Shown piece by piece: positions 8,056-15,612 of a stretch of 64,000 bases of DNA. Made by a program: the position numbers and the translations under genes. The notes under the pieces were generated by a model. That model saw only the letters and a program-made list of their open reading frames with translations. It was not told where the DNA came from and ran no database searches. The stretch is from assembly GCF_033242265.1 (NCBI RefSeq), contig NZ_BTFW01000003.1:12318-76317 (forward strand), given 5' to 3'. This DNA comes from Novosphingobium sp. IK01. Its GTDB lineage: Bacteria; Pseudomonadota; Alphaproteobacteria; Sphingomonadales; Sphingomonadaceae. Position 1 is the stretch's first letter; each line of letters opens with the position of its first letter.

Positions 8056-10204
8056 CTCACGTGTGACCCGGCTTCGCCGGCAGGGCGAGCGCTATTACGC
8101 CGACGGCATGCGTGATCTGCACGAAGACAGGCGGCTTGCGATCCTCGCTGTCTGCACCCTGGAATGGCGGTCATCGCTGGCCGATGTCATCGTGGAGACC
8201 CACGATCGCATCGTAGGCCGTCTCTATAGGGCCTCCGAACGCCTTTGCAGCACCAGGATCGCCGATGAAAAGGCGGCCGTTCGGGACACGCTGAAGTCGT
8301 TTGCCGAAATCGGTGGTGCTTTGCTTGGAGCGCTGGACGATGGCGCGGCCCTGGACGGGATAATCGCCACCGGGCCTGGCTGGGAACGGTTCAGAACCCT
8401 TGTCGCCACGGCCTCCGCGCTGACCAACGTGCTCGCGGCCGACCCGCTCAGCCGTGTGCTGGACGGCTATCACCGCTTCCGCCTCTACGCGCCAAGGATG
8501 CTGCGCCTGCTCGACATGCAGGCGGCGCCGATCGCCAAGCCTCTTCTGACGGCTGTCGCGCTGCTGCGGAGCGGGATCAAGGCCGATCCTCCGATGGATT
8601 TTCTGCGTCCCAACTCCAAATGGCATCGCCATCTTCGCGCTGAGCCCGCCGGCGACTACCGGCTTTGGGAAATCGCGGTGCTGTTCCACATACGCGACGC
8701 CTTCCGGTCGGGCGACATATGGCTGCCGGGATCGCGCCGCTATGGCGACCTCAAGCAGATTCTGGTCCCGCCACAGGCGATAGAGCAGACCGCGCGGCTT
8801 GCCGTGCCGCTACGGCCCGGTGAATGGCTGGCCGAGCGCAGGGCTCAACTGGATACACGGCTGAAGGAGCTTGGCCGCGCGGCGCGAACCGGCACGATCC
8901 CAGGCGGCATCATCGAGAACGGCAAGCTTCACATCGACAAGCTGAAGGCCGACACGCCCGAAGGGGCCGAGGATCTCGTGCTCGATCTCTATCAACAGCT
9001 CCCGCCCGCGAGGATCACCGATCTGTTGCTGGAAGTTGATGAGCGAACCGGATTTTCCGAGGCGTTCACGCATCTGCGCACCGGCGCGCCCTGCAGCGAC
9101 CGAATCGGCCTGATGAACGTGTTGCTGGCGGAAGGCGTCAATCTCGGTTTGCGTAAGATGGCGGCGGCGACCAACACGCACAGCTTCTGGGAATTGCTGC
9201 GGATCGCGCGCTGGCATGTCGAGGGCAGCGCCTATGATCGGGCGCTCGCCATGATCGTGGAGGCCCACGCCGCCCTGCCCATGGCCGCCTTCTGGGGACA
9301 AGGGCAATCGGCATCCAGCGACGGGCAGTTCTTCCTTGCTACCGAGCAGGGCGAGGCGATGAATCTGATCAACGCGAAATATGGCAACGTCCCGGGCCTC
9401 AAGGGATACAGCCATGTGTCCGATCAATATGCGCCGTTCGCAACCCAGGTGATCCCGGCAACGGTCAGCGAGGCTCCCTATATCCTGGACGGGCTGCTCA
9501 TGAATGACGCGGGCCGCCGCGTTCGCCAGCATTTTGCCGACACGGGCGGTTTCACCGATCATGTGTTCGCCGCCTGCGCCTTGCTGGGCTACAGGTTCGC
9601 ACCCCGTATCCGCGATCTCCCTCAGAAAAGGCTCTATGCCTTTACGCCGAATGCAACCCCCGCCAATGTGCGAGCGCTGGTCGGCGGCAAGATCAATGAA
9701 CCGCTCATCGAGCGCAACTGGCCCGACATCCTGCGCGTCACGGCGACGATCGCAGCGGGGATCGTCGCCCCCAGCCAGATTCTTCGCAAACTCGCCTCTT
9801 ACCCGCGTCAGAATGAACTGGCCCTGGCATTGCGCGAGGTCGGCCGCATCGAGCGCACCCTGTTCATGATCGACTGGATTCTCGATGCCGGCCTCCAGCG
9901 CCAGGCTCAGATCGGTCTCAACAAGGGCGAGGCCCATCATGCCCTCAAGCGCGCCATCAGCTTCCACCGCAGAGGTGAAATCCGGGACCGATCCGGCGAA
10001 GGGCAGCATTATCGCATCGCCGGCATGAACCTGCTCGCCGCCATCATCATCTTCTGGAACACCATGAAACTCGGGGAGGTTGTCGACAGCCGCGCCGTGG
10101 ACGGCATCGTCGTCCCGCCTGATCTCCTCGCCCATGTCTCGCCACTGGGATGGGAACACATCAACCTAACCGGCGAATATCGCTGGCCTAAATCCTTAGC
10201 GTAG
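8056..10204 (+). pseudogene. tnpA: Tn3-family transposase TnpA, 5' end missing
   Basis: About 715 residues of a Tn3-type transposase, normally near 980-1000, lacking the N-terminal 270 or so. Recognisable blocks are RRYGDLKQIL, PPARITDLLLEV, then the catalytic core (GLRKMA, SSDGQFF, a GLKGYSHVSDQY segment and DTGGFTDHVF), and the C-terminal NLLAAIIIFWNT and SPLGWEHINLTGEY. The C-terminus is complete: the stop lies inside the transposon's 38-bp end. The first codons of the open frame come from the IS21 end, which marks truncation by insertion/deletion. Confidence 0.9.
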
Positions 10205-10232
10205 GATTCCGCCCCCTCCCGCAAACGCCCCC
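10195..10232 (-). repeat. Tn3-family terminal inverted repeat (38 bp)
   Basis: Read on the minus strand this is a 38-bp end starting GGGGGCG and finishing ACGCTAAG, the classic Tn3/Tn21-type architecture. It overlaps the tnpA stop codon and abuts istA sequence, so the transposon was inserted inside an IS21 transposase gene. The matching left end was not found near 5.6 kb. Confidence 0.8.
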
Positions 10233-11103
10233 TTCAGCACCTGGTTCTCGACCTGCCCCTTCTCCCAGCCCGCCGCCGGCGTGCAGGCCACCGGCTCAAT
10301 CCGATGGTGGTCCATCATCACCAGAAAGCGCCGGTTGAAGGCCCGATCCTTGCCAGCGAACACCGCTGTCACCGCCGTCTTCATGTTGTCGTAGATCCCG
10401 CGCAGCGCCACCCCGCCGAAAAACTCGAACCCCTGGACATGGGCGTCGAACACCATCTCCTGCGTCTCGCGTGGGTAAATCCGCCGAAATGCCATGCGCG
10501 ACCAGCACAGCCGCATGTAGGCGACCTTCACCCGCATCGGCTTGCCGGCGATCTCGAAGTCCTCATGGCTCCAGTCGAACTGGTAGGCCTCCCCCGGGGC
10601 AAAGCTCAGCGGGATATACAACTGGCCGGGATCGACGAGTGCGCCGCCACGGCGTTCGCGCTTCCAGCGGGCCGCATAGCGACGCACAGCATCATAGGAA
10701 CCGCCAAAGCCATCACGTTGCAGCAGATCGTGGATCCGGCTCAGCCGCAGCCGATCCCGCTTCCCGGCGCGCTCGTTGGCTTCCAGAAATCCTTCGAGCC
10801 GTTCGGCGAACCCGCCAAGCTGAGGCCGGGGCTGCGCTGCCCGCCGATACGAAAACTGTGCGCTCTCCGCCCGGATCGCCTTGCGGATCGTGTTCCGCGA
10901 CAACCCCATCTCGCGCATCAGCGCCTTGATCGATTTACCCCGCCCGTGCTCACGCCGGATCTTCGCAACCGTCTCCACCACCAACATCCCCGCCCTCGCC
11001 GTTCGTATGCACAAACGGACAGCCTCAAACATGCCCAAGGGTGGGGTCAATTTTAGACGCCGATTACCCCTCAAACGGGGTCAATTTTGCACGCCGGTCT
11101 ACA
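10233..11103 (-). mobile_element. IS21-family element, 5' remnant interrupted by Tn3
   Basis: Holds the 5' end of istA plus the outer end of an IS21 element with two tandem GGGGTCAATTTT-type repeats (11043-11095), closing at about 11103 (minus-strand terminus TGTAGACC). The istA remnant (10233-10987, start ATG at 10987) gives an HTH ([20 protein letters not shown]), QFDWSHEDFEI with the first catalytic Asp, IYDNMKTAV, and stops at KGQVENQV. That is just after the Glu motif, where the Tn3 end begins. The distal half of istA and all of istB are absent. Confidence 0.85.
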
Positions 11104-11201
11104 GGCATAGCGCGGATCGCAAGCCAGACAGCCAGATCAGCAGGTATCCCATTCCTCTGTGCCTGAAAAGATGGGGCTGCAATTGCAGAATAACCTGTGC
11201 C

Positions 11202-11238
11202 CCCTGTTCCCGAACGATGGATGCATCCGGGAACAGGG
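11202..11238 (-). terminator. Hairpin downstream of vapBC
   Basis: An 11-bp perfect stem (CCCTGTTCCCG / CGGGAACAGGG) lies 17 bp beyond the vapC stop. No T tract follows it, so termination is only suggested by position. The rest of 11104-11254 holds no gene. Confidence 0.4.
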
Positions 11239-11254
11239 ACGGCCCTGCGCTTCG

Positions 11255-11656
11255 TCACCAGACCAGTCCAGGCCATTTCGGCATGCCGGCCAAGGCGTTG
11301 AACGCGGCATCGGTGGAGACCAGCACCAGCCCCCGCGTGATCGCCGTTGCGGCAATGATCCGGTCAAAGGGGTCGCGGTGATCCCATGTCATCGTGGCCG
11401 CAAGCAGGCTCGCCTCCGGTGAGACTTCCATCAGGCGCCCGCCCTGCTCCTGCGCCAGGGAAATCAGCCGGTCGAGAAACGGGGCCATCTCCGGCCATTT
11501 GCCCAACCGGACTTTCTGGCCGATCTCGAACAGGCTGATGGCACTGATCGAGACGGTTTCAGCCTGTTCGATCGCGGCGATCGCGGGGGCAGACAGGCGG
11601 GCATCCCCCGTCATGGACCATGCCCAGGCGTGCGTATCGAGCAGGAGATGCTTCAC
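11255..11656 (-). CDS. vapC: VapC-type PIN-domain toxin
   Basis: Predicted Mg-dependent ribonuclease toxin of 133 residues. PIN motifs are visible: LLLDTHAW with the first acidic residue at the N-terminus, Glu near 43 (SLFEIG), and DPFDR with further acidic residues near 93-98, then a C-terminal LVSTDAAF. This belongs to the DTHAW (PIN_Sll0205-like) subgroup. Its ATG overlaps the antitoxin stop by 4 bp (ATGA), the usual coupled layout. Confidence 0.88.
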   Translation of the reverse strand: MKHLLLDTHAWAWSMTGDARLSAPAIAAIEQAETVSISAISLFEIGQKVRLGKWPEMAPFLDRLISLAQEQGGRLMEVSPEASLLAATMTWDHRDPFDRIIAATAITRGLVLVSTDAAFNALAGMPKWPGLVW

Positions 11657-11889
11657 GCGTCTCCACCCTCCCAGAGGGCCAGTTCGGCATCATCCATAGG
11701 CTCGAAGAAATCCGGCCCCGGACCTGCGATCTGGTCCTTGAGCATCCCGATCCTGAATTGGCTGCGCGGGAAGGGGACGATCTTGACCACCGGCTGCTTG
11801 CCCTTGGCAATGACAACCTCCTCTCCGGCCAGAACCGCCTCGATCAGCTTGGAGAGATTGGTTTTTGCGGCATGGATCGTGACTTGCAT
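11653..11889 (-). CDS. vapB: Phd/YefM-type antitoxin partner of VapC
   Basis: A 78-residue antitoxin. The N-terminus MQVTIHAAKTNLSKL and GEEVVIAKGKQPVVKIVPF form the Phd/YefM DNA-binding fold. The acidic tail (FFEPMDDAELALWEG) is the likely toxin-neutralising arm. First gene of the pair; the palindromic region just upstream is probably its autoregulatory operator. Confidence 0.88.
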   Translation of the reverse strand: MQVTIHAAKTNLSKLIEAVLAGEEVVIAKGKQPVVKIVPFPRSQFRIGMLKDQIAGPGPDFFEPMDDAELALWEGGDA

Positions 11890-11898
11890 ACGGATGCC

Positions 11899-11924
11899 CT
11901 TAGCTAAGCTAGCTATACTTAGCC
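11899..11924 (-). promoter_or_regulatory. Probable vapBC operator/promoter
   Basis: An A/T-rich patch with repeated TAGCTA and overlapping dyads (TTAGCTAAGCTAGCTATA) 10-35 bp before the antitoxin start, in otherwise GC-rich DNA. Position and symmetry fit an autoregulated toxin-antitoxin operator. Confidence 0.5.
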
Positions 11925-11993
11925 CATTTGACGGTTCCCGCCTAGCCCCTTCTGCAAAAGCCGGGCCCGGCAGCCCGTTTCATGCCGGGAAAA

Positions 11994-12794
11994 TCAGGCC
12001 GCTTCGAGCCATGTGCGCAACAGCGCCGTGGTGTCCTCGGGCCGTTCGAGCGCCGACATGTGGCCGCATTCGGGCACCAGATGGAACGTCGATCCGGCAA
12101 TCGCCGCGTGCATTTCGCGCGCGTGGGACACCGGGGTCACGCGGTCATCCTCGCCCACCACGATCATCGTGGGCACGGCAATGCCGGGCAGCACATCGGA
12201 AAAATCGGGCCGGTTGAGGATGGCGCTCTGCTGGCGCAGGAAGGCTTCGCCACCCACGCGCGAGGCCATCGAGCGCATCTGCTGGCCCACTTGCGTTTCC
12301 ATCTGCGAACGGTGGATCAGGTTGCCCAGCAGCCCATGGGTGATCCCCACGAACTTGCCGCGCTTGAGCGATTCCATGCCGGCGCGGCGCTGGGCGGCGC
12401 GTTCGGCGGTGTCGGCGCGGGCGCTGGTGTTGACCAGGGCCAGACGCGTCACGCGTTCGGGCGCCTGCCGCATGATTTCCAGCGCGACATAGCCGCCCAT
12501 CGACAGCCCGGCGAGCGAGAAGCGGGCGGGCGCGGCCGCCAGCGTGCGGCGGGCCATCGCCTCGACCGTATCGTCGAGCGTGAGGTTGGCGATCATCGGC
12601 GCGCAGACATCGGCCAGCGCCTCGACCTGGTTTTGCCACAGGCTCTGGTCACACAGCAGGCCGGGCAGGAAAACCGTGGGTTCGAGTTGGGGCTCCTGAT
12701 CGTTTGCCGGATTGGGCCCGGCGCAAGGCGCGGCCTCGGACAGCGAGGGCGAAAAGGACGGATAGGCCGAAGAAAGCATGGTGGAACTGTGCAT
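11994..12794 (-). CDS. Alpha/beta hydrolase
   Basis: A 266-residue alpha/beta-hydrolase-fold enzyme of unknown substrate. Features: an oxyanion segment FLPGLLCDQSLW, the nucleophile elbow GLSMGG (Ser about 122), the acid in VVGEDDRVTP, and the catalytic His in VPECGHMS near the C-terminus. It resembles the 3-oxoadipate enol-lactonase/esterase group but lacks anything that fixes the reaction. The start at 12794 has AGAGG upstream; an alternative ATG is at 12779. Divergent from the LysR regulator, which probably controls it. Confidence 0.8.
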   Translation of the reverse strand: MHSSTMLSSAYPSFSPSLSEAAPCAGPNPANDQEPQLEPTVFLPGLLCDQSLWQNQVEALADVCAPMIANLTLDDTVEAMARRTLAAAPARFSLAGLSMGGYVALEIMRQAPERVTRLALVNTSARADTAERAAQRRAGMESLKRGKFVGITHGLLGNLIHRSQMETQVGQQMRSMASRVGGEAFLRQQSAILNRPDFSDVLPGIAVPTMIVVGEDDRVTPVSHAREMHAAIAGSTFHLVPECGHMSALERPEDTTALLRTWLEAA

Positions 12795-12873
12795 TGTGAA
12801 CCTCTGGGTTAACCTCCGGCGCCGATTTGGGCTTGCACAGTCCATTTGTCCAATACACGAAACAGGCTATTGT

Positions 12874-12890
12874 CATATGCTTTGCATATG
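12874..12890. promoter_or_regulatory. Dyad in the hydrolase-lysR intergenic region
   Basis: CATATGC-TTT-GCATATG, a perfect 7-bp inverted repeat, 20 bp before the LysR start. This is a plausible LysR or autoregulatory site controlling the divergent pair. Confidence 0.45.
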
Positions 12891-12909
12891 GCTTTGCAGG
12901 AGACAGGGC

Positions 12910-13794
12910 GTGGAGTTGAGGCAGATCCGGTATTTTCTGGCCGTCGCCGAAGAGAGCAACTTTACCCGCGCCGCACACAGGCTGGGGATCAGCCAGCCCC
13001 CGCTCAGCTTGCAGATCAAGGCGCTCGAGGAAGAACTGGGCGCGCAACTCTTTCACCGCATCCCGCAAGGGGCCGAGCTGACCATTGCGGGCAAGATCCT
13101 GCGCGACCGCATCGCGGCCATCCCCGACCTGATCGCGGCGGCCGTGCGCGACACCCAGCGCGCCGCCAAGGGCGAAACCGGGTCGTTGCGCGTGGGCTTT
13201 ACCGGCTCGTCGGCCTTCAATCACCGCGTGCCCAACACGATCCGTGCATTCCGCCGCAAGTTTCCCGAAGTCGAACTGAGCCTGAGCGAGAACAATTCGC
13301 AAGGGCTGGTCACCGCGCTGCGGGCGGGCACGCTCGACGCCGCGTTCATTCGCCCGACCGCGATCGACCGCACGGGCCTGCGGATCTATCCGCTTGAGGA
13401 AGAGCCGCTGATCGTGGCGCTGCCCTCCTCGCGCGCGCCCCCCAGCGACCCGGTGCGCCTGATCGATCTGGCGCAGGACCCGCTGATCGTCACCCCGCGC
13501 AGCCTCGGGCCGACCCTGTTCGATGAAACCGTGGCCTTGTGCCGCCGGTGCGGGTTCGAGCCGATCATGGGCCAGTCCGCGCCACAGGTCGCCTCTGTCC
13601 TCGCGCTGGTGGCGGCTGAAATCGGCTTTGCGCTGGTGCCCGGCACGATGCGCGAAACCGCCCTTCTGGGCGTGAATTACTATGCACTCGAAGAAACCGC
13701 TACGGTCACGCTGGCCCTGGCCATCCGCTCGGAAGAACACGCCCCCGCCGTGCTGGCCTTCACCGCCGAAAGCCGCTTCCCCGAACCGGGTTGA
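12910..13794 (+). CDS. LysR-family transcriptional regulator
   Basis: A 294-residue LysR regulator. The N-terminal winged HTH reads VELRQIRYFLAVAEE then RAAHRLGISQPPLSLQIKAL, followed by LGAQLFHRI. The periplasmic-binding-like effector domain spans about 90-290 (GSLRVGFTGSS, then AFIRPT). The CbnR/BenM-like 'HLRYFLAVAEE' style suggests an aromatic or short organic acid ligand, only as a guess. The GTG start at 12910 was chosen because the first Val-Glu-Leu matches the family start. Divergent from the hydrolase. Confidence 0.88.
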   Translation: MELRQIRYFLAVAEESNFTRAAHRLGISQPPLSLQIKALEEELGAQLFHRIPQGAELTIAGKILRDRIAAIPDLIAAAVRDTQRAAKGETGSLRVGFTGSSAFNHRVPNTIRAFRRKFPEVELSLSENNSQGLVTALRAGTLDAAFIRPTAIDRTGLRIYPLEEEPLIVALPSSRAPPSDPVRLIDLAQDPLIVTPRSLGPTLFDETVALCRRCGFEPIMGQSAPQVASVLALVAAEIGFALVPGTMRETALLGVNYYALEETATVTLALAIRSEEHAPAVLAFTAESRFPEPG

Positions 13795-13930
13795 CGCCTC
13801 AGGTAAGGGCGGGGGGCCTCTTTCCCATGGCATTGGCCCATGAAAATCAGGGGGATTGTCATCAACCTGTCTTGCAAATGCGGCTTGGGGGCAAGGCCCG
13901 GACGGGGGCTGAGTTGCATGGGGCGCAGGG

Positions 13931-14557
13931 GTGTCCGTACAGGATTGTCGCGAGGACAGGGTCCGCTGGATCGCCTCGCAGATATTGCCGCATGAGGCGG
14001 ACCTGCGGGCTTGGCTCCGACGGACCTTGCGCGATCCGGGTGACATCGACGATGTCATTCAGGAAGCCTATTGCCGTCTTTCCGAACTGCCCGATCATCG
14101 CCATATCCGTAGCGGGCGGGCCTATCTGTTCGCGACAGCCCGTTCGATCGTGATCCACAACGCCCGGCGCCAGCGCAGCGGCGCGGGCGAGGCGGCAGAG
14201 ACCGCGCAGATCGTTGAAATCGTGGCCTTGCCCGATGAAGCGCCCTCGCCCGAGCAGGAAGTGGGCGCGCGGCTGCAACTGCGCCGGGTGCTCGATCTGA
14301 TCGCGGCCCTGCCGCCTGCCTATCGCCACGCGCTGGAAATGCGGCGGCTTCACGGTCTTTCGCAAAAGGAAACTGCCCTGCATCTTGGCGTGACGGAGAA
14401 AGTTGTCGAGAACAATGCCTTGCGGGGCTTGCGCCTGCTGATGAAAATGATGGCCAGTGGCGAGGACAGCCCGGCCAACCGCCCCCCCGAAGCCAGAGAC
14501 GAGCCTGCCCTTCATGTCCTCCCCGTCCATGTCCTCCCCAGCCATGTCCACCATTGA
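13931..14557 (+). CDS. ECF sigma factor of the FecI type
   Basis: A 208-residue extracytoplasmic-function sigma factor. Sigma region 2 is at about 20-85 (DPGDIDDVIQEAYCRL, then RAYLFATARS) and region 4 at about 125-175 (RVLDLIAALPPAYRHALEMRRL, HGLSQKETALHLGVTEKVVE). The GTG start follows GGGG. The gene leads a cassette sigma-FecR-TonB receptor-PhoD, so its regulon is likely this receptor. The last 35 residues are low-complexity His/Pro/Val and overlap the start of the FecR frame. Confidence 0.9.
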   Translation: MSVQDCREDRVRWIASQILPHEADLRAWLRRTLRDPGDIDDVIQEAYCRLSELPDHRHIRSGRAYLFATARSIVIHNARRQRSGAGEAAETAQIVEIVALPDEAPSPEQEVGARLQLRRVLDLIAALPPAYRHALEMRRLHGLSQKETALHLGVTEKVVENNALRGLRLLMKMMASGEDSPANRPPEARDEPALHVLPVHVLPSHVHH

Positions 14558-15524
14558 CGACATCGCCAGTGCCTGGGCCATGCGCAGCGAGGCCGGTGGG
14601 CTCGATGCGACGGGGCAGGCCGAACTGGACGCCTGGCTTGGCGCAGACCGTCGCCATCGTGGCGCATTCGTTCGTGCGCAGGCCATTCTCAGCCTGCTCG
14701 ACGCCGCGCCCGCTGCGCCCCGTGTTGCAGACAGGGATGGGGCGGATGAGGGAGAACCTGATCCGGCAGGGCCGCGCGGGCGGGGCTGGCGGAACTGGCC
14801 GGGCTGGGCCAAACCGGTGGGGGCCGGGGTTCTGGCGGCCATGGCGGCCTCGCTGGCGCTGTTCCTCGCCCTGCCGGCCGCACCCGATTATGCCACCAAA
14901 GTCGGCGAGCAGCGACAGGTCAGGCTGGCCGATGGCTCGCTTGCCGCGCTCAACACCGACAGCCAGCTCGATGTCGCCTATTCCACGGGGCGGCGCGACC
15001 TGACCTTGCGACAGGGCGAGGCCTGGTTTCAGGTTGCCCATAACGCGGCGCGGCCTTTCGAGGTGCATGTCGGGCCGGTCCATGTCCGGGCGACAGGCAC
15101 GGCCTTTTCGGTGCGCCGGGCCGACAAGGGGGTGTGGGTCGTCGTCACCGAAGGGCGCGTGCTGGCGTGGGTCGATGGCGCGGGCGGCCAGCCTGTCGCC
15201 ATTGCCCGTGGCGACGGGGCCTTGCTGAGCACTGCGCCGGGCACCGGAAAGGCCAGCCCCGTGGCGCGGATGAAGGTCGATGTCGATCAGGCGCTGGCAT
15301 GGCGGCGCGGCGAGATCGGGCTGGACGGGGAAACCGGGCTGGAAGCAGCCGAGGAATTCAACCGTTACAATCTCCGCCAGATCCGGATCGTCAATCCGCG
15401 TGCCGCGCAATACAGGCTGGTGGGATATTTCCAGATCCACCAGTCGCAGGAGTTTGCGCAAGCCTTGTCGCAATTGACGCAGGCCAGTGTGTCGCAAAAT
15501 GGCAATGAAATTGTCATCGAATAG
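14514..15524 (+). CDS. FecR-like anti-sigma/transmembrane signal protein
   Basis: A 336-residue inner-membrane regulator. The cytoplasmic N-terminal domain (DUF4880-like: IASAWAMRSEAGGLDATGQAEL, then DRRHRGAFVRAQ) is followed by one transmembrane helix (about 97-120) and a periplasmic FecR domain (QVRLADGSLAALNTDS, GEAWFQV, VRATGTAFSVR). The C-terminal DUF4974-like part (FNRYNLRQI, then YFQIHQSQEFAQAL) contacts the receptor's STN domain. Alternative starts at 14529 and 14544; all overlap the sigma gene, implying translational coupling. Confidence 0.88.
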   Translation: MSSPSMSSPAMSTIDDIASAWAMRSEAGGLDATGQAELDAWLGADRRHRGAFVRAQAILSLLDAAPAAPRVADRDGADEGEPDPAGPRGRGWRNWPGWAKPVGAGVLAAMAASLALFLALPAAPDYATKVGEQRQVRLADGSLAALNTDSQLDVAYSTGRRDLTLRQGEAWFQVAHNAARPFEVHVGPVHVRATGTAFSVRRADKGVWVVVTEGRVLAWVDGAGGQPVAIARGDGALLSTAPGTGKASPVARMKVDVDQALAWRRGEIGLDGETGLEAAEEFNRYNLRQIRIVNPRAAQYRLVGYFQIHQSQEFAQALSQLTQASVSQNGNEIVIE

Positions 15525-15612
15525 AAACACGATAATTTATAAATTATTTTTCCAAATCTGAGGGAATTGCAAAATTGGCGACTCTTCCTGTTCAACAACA
15601 GGTGGAGGTTTC

